Shown piece by piece: positions 1 to 7,713 of a stretch of 17,285 nt of DNA. The stretch comes from Microbacteriaceae bacterium (GTDB lineage Bacteria; Actinomycetota; Actinomycetes; Actinomycetales; Microbacteriaceae), in NCBI GenBank assembly GCA_024642605.1, contig JAHEAT010000080.1:1-17285 (forward strand). Reading direction: 5' to 3'. The notes below the pieces were generated by a model. That model saw only the letters and a list, made by a program, of their open reading frames with translations. It was not told the origin of the DNA and made no database searches. The translations under genes and the position numbers were made by a program. The first letter of the stretch is position 1. Each line of letters starts with the position of its first letter.

Positions 1-281
1 CCAACAAGGCCCAGGCCAACCATCATGAACAGTGCAAGCAGAGCAGAAACCGTGGGAACTTCGAAGTTGACAGCTTTCGAAACGAAATAGCCCGTTACCG
101 CACCAAGAATGATCACGATGCCACCCATTGTGGGCGTACCGCGCTTCGTGTGGTGAGATTGCGGGCCGTCATCGCGAATGAACTGACCCCACTGAAGCTT
201 CTTGAACAGCCAGATAAAGGCAGGGGTTAGAAAGAGGGTGAAGACCATTCCGATGGCCCCGGCAACAAGAATCGCTCTCAT
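1..281 (-). CDS. mraY: Phospho-N-acetylmuramoyl-pentapeptide transferase, N-terminal part (runs off left edge)
   Basis: MraY moves phospho-MurNAc-pentapeptide from its UDP carrier to undecaprenyl phosphate in the inner leaflet of the membrane, giving lipid I. Only the first 93 residues are in the window. Seen: a first membrane segment (about residues 1-26), then the family's cytoplasmic signature with [20 protein letters not shown] at residues 34-53, a second membrane segment (about 54-69) and the start of a third. The start is the ATG at 281-279, which overlaps the murF stop as ATGA (281-278), so translation is probably coupled. It is the last dcw gene visible on this strand; murD, ftsW and murG would be expected further left. 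Identity is secure; the C-terminal catalytic loops cannot be checked here. Confidence 0.96.
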   Translation of the reverse strand, partial: MRAILVAGAIGMVFTLFLTPAFIWLFKKLQWGQFIRDDGPQSHHTKRGTPTMGGIVIILGAVTGYFVSKAVNFEVPTVSALLALFMMVGLGLV

Positions 282-1672
282 TCGGTAACTCCCATCAGTG
301 CATCACCCAGGTGGCGCAGATTTGCAGACTTGGATGACTTCACCAAGACAATATCGTTCGACCTAAGCATTCCACGAACATGCGGCAAAGCCTCGTCAAT
401 CGTGTCGAAGAATTTTGACTCGCCGTCCCACGAACCTTCTTGAGCCGCGCCCATGTGAATGAGTTTCGCACCAGCACCAACCACGATTAGCTGATCGATG
501 TTGAGGCGCACGATCAAGCGGCCGATTGAATCGTGTGAATCAGCCGCGAACGCGCCTAGTTCTGCCATTTCGCCCAAAACTGCGATGGTTCTTCTCGAAG
601 TTTCTCTGCCGAGCACTGCCAAGGTTTGCAGTGCCGCTTTCATCGACTCGGGTGAGGCGTTGTAGGCATCGTTGATAATCGAAACGCCACCGACCTCGGC
701 GTACTGCATGCGCCAACGCTCGGCTAGCGGCATGGCTTCGAGCGCCGAGATTACTCGTGCACGATCTAGACCTAGGCTGTCGGTCACCGCGATGGTCGCC
801 AGAGCGTTCATTACCTGATGTTCACCGATAATCTGCAGAGTCAGGGATGTTTCAGATTTATCCGGGTAGACCACCGTGGTCTTTGTGCCCGCCAAAGAAA
901 CCTGCGAGCCAACGGCTAAATAGTTTGAGCCCGACGTTCCAAAGCTGGCCTTCTTGCCATTAAAGGTTCGCCCCATTTCGGCGCAGTAGGCGTCGTCGGA
1001 ATTGAAGATCAACACACCGTTTGGTTGGAGGTTTGCAATCAGCTCGGCCTTAATTTTGGCGGTGACGTCGATGCCACCCCACTCCCCAGCGTGTGCAAGC
1101 CCAACTTTGAGCTCGACGGCCACATCTGGCTTGCACATCTTGGCAAGGTAATCAATGCTGCCCAAACCATCAGCGCCGAGTTCAACCACGAGATACGACG
1201 TTGATTCGTTGGCTAGCAGCATCGAAATCGGTGCGCCTACCTCATTGTTGAACGACTCGCGTGGAGCAATGGTCGACCCGAACTGGCTAAGCGCCTCTCG
1301 AAGCATATTCTTGGTTGAAGTTTTGCCGTTTGAGCCGGTTACACCGATGACTGTGAGGTTGCCGAGCGCACGAAGTCGGTCGAGCACCAGCGTGGCCAGC
1401 TGACCGAGCGCCGTCACGACATTCGGCACAACTACAAGGGGAATCTGCTCTTCGAGTTCACGCTCCACCAAAGCGGCCACCGCGCCTGCTGCCGCTGCCG
1501 TGGCAACAAAAAGGTGCCCGTCGGTTACCTCGCCCGGTTTTGCCACAAATAGGTAGCCCGCTTCAATTCGCCTTGAGTCTGTTTCGACTCCTGCGAAAAC
1601 CTCGGTGCTGGCATCGCCAATCACACGCCCACCGGTAGCTTGCGCGATTTCTGAGAGCGTGAGACGAATCAT
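278..1672 (-). CDS. murF: UDP-N-acetylmuramoyl-tripeptide--D-alanyl-D-alanine ligase
   Basis: MurF is the cytoplasmic ATP-dependent ligase that adds D-Ala-D-Ala to the UDP-MurNAc-tripeptide, the last soluble step before MraY. The 464-residue product shows the Mur-ligase order: N-terminal substrate domain (about 1-105), ATP-binding P-loop [11 protein letters not shown] at 110-120, FNNEVGAP at 141-148, GEHQVMNAL at 283-291 in the central domain, and the C-terminal domain with the MurF hallmark DAYNASPES at 335-343 followed by VLGEMAELG at 365-373. I chose the ATG at 1672 because it makes an ATGA overlap with the murE stop, has AGGG 6 bases upstream, and gives the usual N terminus MIRLTL. An in-frame TTG at 1678 would add two residues and is less likely. 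Length is normal for the family. Confidence 0.96.
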   Translation of the reverse strand: MIRLTLSEIAQATGGRVIGDASTEVFAGVETDSRRIEAGYLFVAKPGEVTDGHLFVATAAAAGAVAALVERELEEQIPLVVVPNVVTALGQLATLVLDRLRALGNLTVIGVTGSNGKTSTKNMLREALSQFGSTIAPRESFNNEVGAPISMLLANESTSYLVVELGADGLGSIDYLAKMCKPDVAVELKVGLAHAGEWGGIDVTAKIKAELIANLQPNGVLIFNSDDAYCAEMGRTFNGKKASFGTSGSNYLAVGSQVSLAGTKTTVVYPDKSETSLTLQIIGEHQVMNALATIAVTDSLGLDRARVISALEAMPLAERWRMQYAEVGGVSIINDAYNASPESMKAALQTLAVLGRETSRRTIAVLGEMAELGAFAADSHDSIGRLIVRLNIDQLIVVGAGAKLIHMGAAQEGSWDGESKFFDTIDEALPHVRGMLRSNDIVLVKSSKSANLRHLGDALMGVTE

Positions 1673-3207
1673 GACCAACCCTGCTCGCTAAGTGCGGCGC
1701 GCGCTTCGGCTCTTGCCGAGTAGGGCGTGCGAACCCCACGGATGTCTCGGTAATCCTGGTGTCCCGGGCCAGCCCACAAGATTGCGTCGCCCGGCTGTGC
1801 CAAGCTCACAGCCAAGCGAATGGCCGCCTCGGGCGGGCTAACCTCGTGAATCGCCAACTCTGGCCGAAGCGCTCTGGCTGATTCAACCAGAGTTCGACGA
1901 ATCGAATCGGGGTCTTCGAATCTCGGGTGGTGATCGGTGATCACGAGAATATCGCAGCCGGCGGCAGCCACGCGAGCCATCTCTGGGCGCTTGGTCGCGT
2001 CACGATCTCCATCGGCGCCAAAGCACATGATCACCTTTCCGCTGGTGACTTTTCGCACGGCGGCAAGGGTGTTTAAGAATGCATCCGGGCTGTGCCCGAA
2101 GTCAACGTAAACGTCTGGGCCACTCGCCCCGGTAACGCGTTCGGTGCGACCGGGAAGGTAGGCATTGATGCCCGCAGTGATGGCTGCGGCAATAGCCGAA
2201 AACTCGTAGCCGGCCTCAACCAGCATGGCGATGGCAAGCCCCGCGTTCGATGCCATGTGGGCACCGATGATTGGCAGCTTTGAAGTTAGCGCGCCCTGAG
2301 GGCCACTAACCTCAAACGAGGTGTACTGGGGCACTTCCTCGAGAATGCGAACCGTGTAATCGGCAGCCACATCGGTACGGATGGTCACAGTCTTGGTTTC
2401 AATTTTGCTTCGAGAAACTACCTGTGCCCCATATTCCGAATCTAGGCTAACCACTGCCCTGCCCGCGCGCGCAGGATCAAACAGCGCAACCTTGGCATTT
2501 AGATAATCGTTCATGTCACGGTAATCATCGAGGTGGTCGTGACTCAGGTTGGTGAACCCCGCAACATCAAAGTAAAGTCCGTCGACGCGCAGCTGAGTGA
2601 GCGCTTGGGCCGAAACCTCAATAGCTACGGCCTCAACGCCCTTCTCTTTCATGCGCGCAACGAGAGCCTGCATCTCGGTGCTCTCCGGGGTGGTCAAGCG
2701 ACTCACGATCACTTCGCCAGCGATGTGTCGTTCTGCCGTCGAAGTGAGGCCGGTGACTACACCCATCTGGCGCAGGATGGCCTCGATAATGTAGGTCGTC
2801 GATGTTTTGCCGTTGGTACCCGTGGTGGCAAACAGGGTTGGCATAGTTCCTGGCAGGTTGCCATATACGAAAGCAGCGAGGTTGCCAAGGTGCTTGCGTG
2901 GCTGCTCAAGAATCAAAACTGGCACCGAAAGCTCGCCAACTTTTTCGATTCCGGCCTGGTCGGTAACCACCGCAACCGCACCCGATTCGAGCGCTTTGGC
3001 AACGAAGTTAGCGCCGTGCGTTTTTAACCCAGGCATTGCCACAAACAGATCGCCAGGGCGCAGGTCATTGGTGTTCATCGAGATACCCGTGACGGTAGCG
3101 TCCGATACTGGCGAAGCCCAGACTAAATCGAAGCGGCTGGCGATTGCCGTCAGAGCAACCGGGGTAACCGAATCGGGTCTAAGAATTGGTGGAATCGACT
3201 CTTTCAC
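1669..3207 (-). CDS. murE: UDP-N-acetylmuramyl-tripeptide synthetase (MurE), with non-DAP-type specificity motif
   Basis: MurE adds the third stem residue to UDP-MurNAc-L-Ala-D-Glu in the cytoplasm. The 512-residue product has the N-terminal UDP-binding domain, P-loop TTGTNGKTSTT at about 128-138, the TTPES segment near 172-176, SHDHLD at 222-227 and the Mur-ligase C domain with CFGADGDRD near 395-403. The substrate-selecting loop, normally DNPR in meso-diaminopimelate enzymes, reads DHHPR at 425-429 (bases 1921-1935), so the amino acid added is probably not meso-DAP. Start choice: the GTG at 3207 has GGAG (3219-3216) 8 bases upstream. A GTG at 3216 would overlap that ribosome binding site and is unlikely. 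The gene follows ftsI with a few bases of overlap and overlaps murF by 4 bases. Confidence 0.95.
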   Translation of the reverse strand: MKESIPPILRPDSVTPVALTAIASRFDLVWASPVSDATVTGISMNTNDLRPGDLFVAMPGLKTHGANFVAKALESGAVAVVTDQAGIEKVGELSVPVLILEQPRKHLGNLAAFVYGNLPGTMPTLFATTGTNGKTSTTYIIEAILRQMGVVTGLTSTAERHIAGEVIVSRLTTPESTEMQALVARMKEKGVEAVAIEVSAQALTQLRVDGLYFDVAGFTNLSHDHLDDYRDMNDYLNAKVALFDPARAGRAVVSLDSEYGAQVVSRSKIETKTVTIRTDVAADYTVRILEEVPQYTSFEVSGPQGALTSKLPIIGAHMASNAGLAIAMLVEAGYEFSAIAAAITAGINAYLPGRTERVTGASGPDVYVDFGHSPDAFLNTLAAVRKVTSGKVIMCFGADGDRDATKRPEMARVAAAGCDILVITDHHPRFEDPDSIRRTLVESARALRPELAIHEVSPPEAAIRLAVSLAQPGDAILWAGPGHQDYRDIRGVRTPYSARAEARAALSEQGWS

Positions 3208-3209
3208 GG

Positions 3210-4970
3210 CTACCACTCCGTCGCAATCTTTGCTGATTTAGTCGTTGAAGGCGGCACGCGGTACATGCGCAGAACCTGCTCAAATATTCGCTTGAACGGT
3301 GGCGTTGCGCCAATGGAGTTGCTCACGGTTCGCGGCTTATAAACGGTAACGGCCAGCACATACTGCGGGTCTTCGGCGGGTGCCATGCCGATGAACGAAA
3401 TGGCGTAGCGGTATCCGTAGCCTTTACCGTCTTTGATCTGAGCGGTTCCAGACTTTCCGGCGATGCGGTACCCCGAAATTCCAGCGGTGCGACCGATACC
3501 ACCCTGCTCAACTACCTTTTCGAGCATGTCGATCGTTGATCTTGCGGTAGCCGGCGAGATCACGCGAACACCCGGCTTGGATGCAGGACTCACGATGTTG
3601 CCCGAGGAATCTTGGCAACCGGCAACCAGGCGAGGCTGCAGGCGCACTCCCCCGTTGGCAATCGTCTGGTAGAAGAAGGCAGTTTGAATCGGTGTTACGG
3701 CAATACCTTGACCAAACATCGAAGTCTTGTCGGTTAGTTTGTCCCAGTTTTGCCATTTGTTGATGAGGCCTGCCGATTCACCCTCAAAGTTCACCGAGGT
3801 CTTTTCGCCGACGCCAAACTTGCGCAGATAGTTGTAGCGAGTTTCGGTGTTGACTCTCGCTCCGAACTGGATCATGCCGGTGTTTGATGAGTCGCGAAGC
3901 ACACCGGTGAGCGTGAGCTTGTCGGTGCCGTGCATGTGACTGTCTTGAATGTACTGACCCCAAGGAAGTCGAATTCGGTAGGGCGCCTTAATCTTCGATT
4001 CTGGAGTTGCCTTGCCCTGATCGACCACGGTAGCGGCGGTCACGGTTTTCATAGTTGAACCGGGTTCGAACACTGCCTGGAAGATGCGCGACTGGCGGTC
4101 GGCAGCGGTCGATCCTCCGGGGTTGTTCGGGTCGACAGTCGGTGCTTCGGCTGCCGCCAAAATGTTGCCGGTCTTCACTTCAACCACAACGGCGCTAGCC
4201 CAGTCGGCTCTAAGGTTTCTAACCGTGTTTACGAGCACCTGCTGGGTGTAGTACTGAAGGTCTGCGTTGATGGTGAGTACAACGTTTGAGCCGTTTCTGG
4301 CTTTCTGCGTAACCTGCGCGCTGTTTGGAATGCGAATGCCATCGGTTGCGCCTCGCTCAAATGTCTCTTGCCCGTCGATGCCGGCGAGGCACGAGTTGTA
4401 CTGCCGTTCGATGCCCGCCAAGGGGGTGCCATCTACACCCACGAATCCAAGAAGGTTTCCGGCTACGGCGCCATCCGGGTAAATTCTGGCCAACTTTTGG
4501 TCGTAGTAAAGCCAAGGAATGTCGAGCTTCTGAAGCGCACGGTAGCCTTCCGAATCGACGTTCTTCTTTATGTTTGCGTAGTTTGATTTACCAGCGACCT
4601 TCGCCGTGACATCTTCAACGGTCATGCCGAGCACGGCAGCCACTTCGGCAATCTGCTGTTCAACGCTGATGGTCACGTCTTGCCCGTTTACGGTGCGAGT
4701 GATCGGTAGCACGTTGATCGGGGCCGCGTTAATGTCGTAGCGGTTGACGGTGCGCGCAAGCACGTTACCTTGTGAGTCGATAATCGAACCGCGCACGGCG
4801 GGGATGGTTCGGGTTACCGAACGTTTTTCCTTAGAAATCTTGTTGATGTCGGCTGCGCGAACTACCTGGAACTCAACAAGTTTCCAGGTGAAAACCAAAG
4901 AAACCACCACCAGTAACGCGGTGAAAATCCGAATGCGCTTCGAGGTGTCACCGGGCTGCATGTAACTCAT
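3210..4970 (-). CDS. ftsI: Septal peptidoglycan transpeptidase (class B penicillin-binding protein, FtsI/PbpB)
   Basis: FtsI (PBP3; PbpB in mycobacteria) is the septal D,D-transpeptidase that works with FtsW. The 586-residue product has a short cytoplasmic start, one membrane anchor at about 15-38, a PBP-dimer domain at about 55-215 (starting near TIPAVRGSIID) and a transpeptidase domain at about 255-565. All three catalytic motifs are present: STMK at 305-308 (nucleophile Ser305), SSN at 361-363 and KSGT at 506-509. There is no C-terminal PASTA repeat. The ATG at 4970 is preceded by GAGGG 4 bases upstream; an ATG at 4961 is possible but spaced 13 bases from it. The gene lies 18 bases after the ftsL-like gene and runs into murE. 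Two extracytoplasmic cysteines (194 and 452) could form a disulfide, but I cannot show that. Confidence 0.95.
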   Translation of the reverse strand: MSYMQPGDTSKRIRIFTALLVVVSLVFTWKLVEFQVVRAADINKISKEKRSVTRTIPAVRGSIIDSQGNVLARTVNRYDINAAPINVLPITRTVNGQDVTISVEQQIAEVAAVLGMTVEDVTAKVAGKSNYANIKKNVDSEGYRALQKLDIPWLYYDQKLARIYPDGAVAGNLLGFVGVDGTPLAGIERQYNSCLAGIDGQETFERGATDGIRIPNSAQVTQKARNGSNVVLTINADLQYYTQQVLVNTVRNLRADWASAVVVEVKTGNILAAAEAPTVDPNNPGGSTAADRQSRIFQAVFEPGSTMKTVTAATVVDQGKATPESKIKAPYRIRLPWGQYIQDSHMHGTDKLTLTGVLRDSSNTGMIQFGARVNTETRYNYLRKFGVGEKTSVNFEGESAGLINKWQNWDKLTDKTSMFGQGIAVTPIQTAFFYQTIANGGVRLQPRLVAGCQDSSGNIVSPASKPGVRVISPATARSTIDMLEKVVEQGGIGRTAGISGYRIAGKSGTAQIKDGKGYGYRYAISFIGMAPAEDPQYVLAVTVYKPRTVSNSIGATPPFKRIFEQVLRMYRVPPSTTKSAKIATEW

Positions 4971-4988
4971 TGAGCCCTCGTTTCGCGT

Positions 4989-5606
4989 TTAGTGGGTAGG
5001 CGAAGCCAATAGCTTGCCACTTGAAAACGCTACTTGAGCCGTGGCGGTTTGCTTCGGAGCGACATTGGCAGGAATCGTGGTTGCCGTACTCGTCGCTGCG
5101 CTCACCTTAGCGGCGGCTTTTGCCTTGGCAACGGCCTGGGCTGCAGCCTGCTTGGCTTTGATCGAACCAACATCGGTGGTGCTTACCAGCATCGAGTTGG
5201 CTACTAGGTTTCGAGCCACCTTGGTGGAGTCGCCGCCGAAGGCTGCAGTTGGCTTGCCATAAACCTTTTGCGCTTCAACACTTAGAAAAACCGGGTTGGT
5301 GTTGGCAACCATGCCAAGACCTTCTGCCGCGTTGGCCAGGTTCTGCTGCGAAGATAGCGAGTCAACCTCGGCCGAAAGAATTTCGCTAGTAGTACCGAGG
5401 TCATGTTTGTAAGCCTTGAGTTGAGCCAAGTCGTAAGCACCGGCGCTGATGAAAACACCGATGATGAGCTGCAAGATCTGAATGCCCACGAGCCCGAGGA
5501 CAACGATGAGAGGGGTGGCTAGTCGGGTGCGTCCGTGCTTCTGGGTTACCAGTCTCGGGGTCCACCTCGATGCTGCGATCGAAGTGTTTGCTCTCAGCGC
5601 GCTCAT
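4989..5606 (-). CDS. ftsL: FtsL-like septum-formation membrane protein
   Basis: Position between rsmH and ftsI, plus topology, identify this as the FtsL-type divisome protein; sequence conservation in the family is too low to rely on. The 205-residue product has a basic cytoplasmic N terminus (1-30), one membrane helix at about 31-55 and a likely coiled coil at about 56-95, where FtsL normally pairs with DivIC/FtsB. An extracytoplasmic tail follows. Residues 149-170 are an Ala/Lys/Gln low-complexity run (KAKQAAAQAVAKAKAAAK) and 170-192 is Ala/Thr-rich, longer than the compact FtsL of most bacteria. The ATG at 5606 overlaps the rsmH stop as ATGA, supporting the start. In mycobacteria the equivalent slot is Rv2164c. 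Role in stabilising the FtsQLB complex is inferred from family and place. Confidence 0.8.
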   Translation of the reverse strand: MSALRANTSIAASRWTPRLVTQKHGRTRLATPLIVVLGLVGIQILQLIIGVFISAGAYDLAQLKAYKHDLGTTSEILSAEVDSLSSQQNLANAAEGLGMVANTNPVFLSVEAQKVYGKPTAAFGGDSTKVARNLVANSMLVSTTDVGSIKAKQAAAQAVAKAKAAAKVSAATSTATTIPANVAPKQTATAQVAFSSGKLLASPTH

Positions 5607-6559
5607 GCTGCCTGCCTTACTTTTTCAGCCGCACGAAGTCGCACCGATGCTGATCGTGGGTTTGATTCTTTTTCTGACTCGGGCGCCATCTCAGCGCCTT
5701 TGACTACCAGCCGAAGCACTGGTGCGTGCTCCGGAAGTTCGATCGGCAAATCGAGTGGTGCCGATGAGGTTGAGGCGGCTACGAAGGCGCGCTTTACGAT
5801 CCGGTCTTCGAGCGACTGATAGGCGAGCACTAGAACACGACCGCCAATAGTTAGAGCATCAATTACGGCAGGCATTGCATCCTCAAGCACTTCGAGCTCA
5901 CCGTTCACTTCGATGCGCAGGGCTTGAAAGACTCGCTTGGCAGGGTGGCCCGAGCTCTTTCCCGGGATGAACGGCACGACCTTCGCGATTAGTCCAGCGA
6001 GTTGGGTGCTGGTGACAAAAGGTTCGTCGCGACGAGCGTTGACCAATGCGCGGGCAATCTGTCGCGCGAATCGCTCTTCGCCAAACTCTCTGAAGATGCG
6101 AACTAGGTCGTCTTCGGCGTATGAGTTCACGATGTCGGCAGCGGTCTTGCCAGTGGTGTTATCCATGCGCATGTCGAGCGGGGCCTCGTATGAATAAGCG
6201 AAACCGCGCTCCGACTCATCGAGTTGCATCGATGAAACACCAAGGTCCATCAGAATCGCTTCGACTCGGTCGATACCGAGTTCGTCTAGCGCTTCGCCAA
6301 TCTGGTCGTAGGTTACGTGGCAGTAGTCAACTCGGTCACCGAAGCGAGCCAGGCGTTGCTTGGCTAGGGCGAGTGCGTTCGGGTCGCGGTCGAGACCCAC
6401 AACTCGAAGATTAGGAAAGCGCTCGAGGAAGGCTTCGGTGTGGCCCCCGAGTCCGAGCGTGCAATCTACGAGGATGGCAGACTTGCCTTCGATGGCCGGA
6501 GCCAGCACCTCGATGCAACGTTCTAGAAGAACTGGTTCGTGGAGGTCTGAAATGGACAT
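5603..6559 (-). CDS. rsmH: 16S rRNA (cytosine(1402)-N(4))-methyltransferase
   Basis: RsmH (MraW) uses S-adenosylmethionine to methylate N4 of C1402 in the 16S rRNA decoding centre. The 318-residue product shows HEPVLL at 7-12, the SAM-binding VDCTLGLGGHTEAFL at 31-45, the acidic GLDRDP at 55-60, MDLGVSSMQLD at 104-114, PLDMRMD at 127-133, HPAKRVFQALRIEVN at 205-219 and the late motif AYQSLEDRIVK at 246-256. The ATG at 6559 is the only sensible start: the frame is stopped by a TAG a few codons upstream (6574-6572), and GGGG lies 4 bases before the ATG. It follows mraZ across a 97-base spacer that holds a hairpin and an MraZ-like box, and it overlaps the ftsL-like gene by 4 bases. Confidence 0.96.
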   Translation of the reverse strand: MSISDLHEPVLLERCIEVLAPAIEGKSAILVDCTLGLGGHTEAFLERFPNLRVVGLDRDPNALALAKQRLARFGDRVDYCHVTYDQIGEALDELGIDRVEAILMDLGVSSMQLDESERGFAYSYEAPLDMRMDNTTGKTAADIVNSYAEDDLVRIFREFGEERFARQIARALVNARRDEPFVTSTQLAGLIAKVVPFIPGKSSGHPAKRVFQALRIEVNGELEVLEDAMPAVIDALTIGGRVLVLAYQSLEDRIVKRAFVAASTSSAPLDLPIELPEHAPVLRLVVKGAEMAPESEKESNPRSASVRLRAAEKVRQAA

Positions 6560-6576
6560 AAGCCCCGGTTTCTATA

Positions 6577-6583
6577 CCACTTT
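6577..6583 (-). promoter_or_regulatory. Single MraZ-like box upstream of rsmH
   Basis: The minus strand reads AAAGTGGTATAGAAA here, close to AAAGTGGTAGAAA in the mraZ leader. Only one box is seen and MraZ normally needs tandem copies, so it may be a weak site or chance. Confidence 0.3.
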
Positions 6584-6603
6584 CTAGAACCCCATCCGCG
6601 ATT

Positions 6604-6626
6604 CCGACCTAGGGGAAGAAGGTCGG
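6604..6626 (-). other. Stem-loop in the mraZ-rsmH spacer
   Basis: CCGACCT (6604-6610) and AGGTCGG (6620-6626) form a perfect 7-bp stem around a 9-base loop. No U-run follows on the minus strand, so it is not a standard Rho-independent terminator. It could affect mRNA stability or processing between mraZ and rsmH. Function not established. Confidence 0.4.
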
Positions 6627-6656
6627 TTCTCATCGGCTGGAGATCTAGCTGGTGGG

Positions 6657-7088
6657 CTAGAAGATTCCCGGAATCACCTCCCCGTCGCGGTTGGCGAATG
6701 CTGCTTCTTCGCGGGCCTGGTACTGCAACCAAAGTTCGCGGTTCCAGATCTCAAGGTGAGTGCGCACACCGATAACAATCAGTTCGCGTTCCAGATGCGC
6801 GTAGGTGCGCAGAGTTGAAGCAATGTTGATGCGGCCTTGGCGGTCTGGCAGTTCGTTCTTAGCGCCCGAAAGGAAGAGGCGGAGGAACGCGCGCTGCTCC
6901 GAAGTGGTTAGCGCAGCCGCATCCATGTTTGAAATCAATTCGTTGAAGTAGGCGCTCGTATACACGAAGATGCAGCCCTCTTGGCCACGGGTCAGGTAGA
7001 GGCCGCCCTGAAACTCTTCGCGAAGTTTGGCAGGGAGAATCATGCGCCCCTTGTCATCGAGCTTGAGCTCGTATTCACCTGAAAACAT
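6657..7088 (-). CDS. mraZ: Transcriptional regulator MraZ
   Basis: MraZ is an AbrB-fold (double SpoVT/AbrB-like) DNA-binding protein, usually the first gene of the dcw operon and a regulator of its own promoter. The 143-residue product starts MFSGEYELKLDDKGRMILPA and carries the two internally repeated motifs, DDKGR at 11-15 and DRQGR at 82-86. The ATG at 7088 is chosen because it gives the family N terminus and follows an excellent ribosome binding site (AAAGGAGG, 7102-7095, 6-base spacer). An upstream in-frame extension to 7121 would run through that site and is rejected. Direct repeats that look like its own operator lie 30-54 bases upstream of the start. RsmH follows; MraZ has been reported to counteract RsmH effects in E. 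coli. Confidence 0.95.
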   Translation of the reverse strand: MFSGEYELKLDDKGRMILPAKLREEFQGGLYLTRGQEGCIFVYTSAYFNELISNMDAAALTTSEQRAFLRLFLSGAKNELPDRQGRINIASTLRTYAHLERELIVIGVRTHLEIWNRELWLQYQAREEAAFANRDGEVIPGIF

Positions 7089-7094
7089 CACGAT

Positions 7095-7102
7095 CCTCCT
7101 TT
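7095..7102 (-). promoter_or_regulatory. Ribosome binding site of mraZ
   Basis: AAAGGAGG is nearly a full anti-Shine-Dalgarno complement, 6 bases before the ATG at 7088. It settles the mraZ start and is the strongest such site I noticed in the window. Confidence 0.85.
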
Positions 7103-7117
7103 CTTCTCCTCGGTGCT

Positions 7118-7142
7118 GCACTTTCTACCACTTTACTCCACT
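7118..7142 (-). promoter_or_regulatory. Tandem MraZ boxes (operator of the dcw operon)
   Basis: On the minus strand AGTGG (7142-7138), AGTGG (7132-7128) and AGTGC (7122-7118) recur at exactly 10-base steps, the last two as AAAGTGG-TAG-AAAGTGC. This matches the known form of MraZ targets: short TGGG/AAAGTG-type direct repeats with one helical turn spacing, in the leader of mraZ. The array lies just upstream of the mraZ ribosome binding site and downstream of the predicted promoter, so MraZ bound here would likely repress. The repeats are seen directly; binding is inferred. Confidence 0.75.
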
Positions 7143-7168
7143 GCTCCGCCTAAAAAGCGAGAATTGCG

Positions 7169-7198
7169 TGTATATTTTCGATATCGTTTGGGTAACAA
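7169..7198 (-). promoter_or_regulatory. Candidate promoter of the mraZ/dcw operon
   Basis: A -35-like TTGTTA (7198-7193) and a -10-like TATACA (7174-7169) are separated by 18 bases in an AT-rich stretch that stands out from its surroundings. Transcription would start near 7161, leaving a leader of about 70 bases that contains the MraZ boxes. Each hexamer matches 4 of 6 consensus bases. Confidence 0.5.
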
Positions 7199-7269
7199 TC
7201 AGTGATTTATTGGTATCTATGCGGTGGTGCAAAATGGAGTGAATGTACAAACCGACGCATTAGTTGGGC

Positions 7270-7293
7270 AAAAAAAATACCCCCGGAGGGGTA
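7270..7293 (-). terminator. Rho-independent terminator of the DUF3040 gene
   Basis: On the minus strand TACCCC-TCCG-GGGGTA forms a 6-bp stem with a 4-base loop (7293-7278), followed immediately by eight T residues (7277-7270). It starts 19 bases after the DUF3040 stop codon and separates that gene from the mraZ promoter. The opposite strand lacks the T-run. Confidence 0.85.
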
Positions 7294-7312
7294 AGGGCAG
7301 AGCCGAGTTGGT

Positions 7313-7672
7313 CTACTGACCCGAGCGTTTGTCCCAGCGATCTTCGAAGTAAGAGCCGCCACCCGACTTGAATGGCTTGCCTTTAGGGCCTGACTGCTTT
7401 GAAGCGGCGGGGCGAGGCTTGCTGTTGCCCGAGGTTGCCACCACGAGACCGGCCAGCATGAGTGCAAAAGCCACCAAGCCAATAACCATTAGCTGAATGA
7501 TCACAGCGAAAACCAAGACCGACAGACCAACGACCGCGATCAGCGCGCCAGCTACCAGCTTTCTAGCCGGGTTTCCGCCCGAAGCCACCTTGGTGGCAAA
7601 CTTTGCGTCTTCGGCGTACAGCCCGCGCTCAAGCTCATCGAGAACGCGCTGTTCGTGCTCAGATAGGGCCAT
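7313..7672 (-). CDS. DUF3040 family membrane protein
   Basis: This 119-residue protein begins MALSEHEQRVLDELERGLYA, the hallmark N terminus of the actinobacterial DUF3040 family. The amphipathic start is followed by two predicted membrane helices at about 39-58 and 60-80 and a basic, Gly/Ser/Lys-rich cytoplasmic tail. The function is unknown. In mycobacteria a DUF3040 gene (Rv2169c) likewise lies next to mraZ, so the association with dcw is conserved, but a role in wall growth is only inferred. The ATG at 7672 has GGAG 5 bases upstream. The gene is single, closed by a strong terminator, and divergent from the polyprenyl synthase gene across 68 bases. Confidence 0.88.
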   Translation of the reverse strand: MALSEHEQRVLDELERGLYAEDAKFATKVASGGNPARKLVAGALIAVVGLSVLVFAVIIQLMVIGLVAFALMLAGLVVATSGNSKPRPAASKQSGPKGKPFKSGGGSYFEDRWDKRSGQ

Positions 7673-7685
7673 GATCGCTCCGTTG

Positions 7686-7713
7686 TTGATGAACTACTTG
7701 CTTTCAATACTAT
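7686..7713 (+). promoter_or_regulatory. Candidate promoter of the polyprenyl synthase gene
   Basis: TTGATG (7686-7691) and TACTAT (7708-7713) are 16 bases apart, putting a start site near 7720 and a leader of about 20 bases before the GTG at 7741. An 11-base near-palindrome, GCTCGGCGAGC (7715-7725), spans the expected start site. Both hexamers are partial matches. Confidence 0.4.

Noticed and set aside
2533..3027. Open frame of 164 codons on the plus strand inside murE
   Set aside because: It is antisense to the well-supported murE, has no family motif or ribosome binding site, and is expected from codon bias on the opposite strand.
6246..6256. AYQSLEDRIVK in place of SFHSLEDRIVK in RsmH
   Set aside because: The coordinates are those of the protein residues offset within rsmH, approximate only. 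The His-to-Gln form is, as far as I recall, usual in actinobacterial RsmH and not a sign of lost activity.
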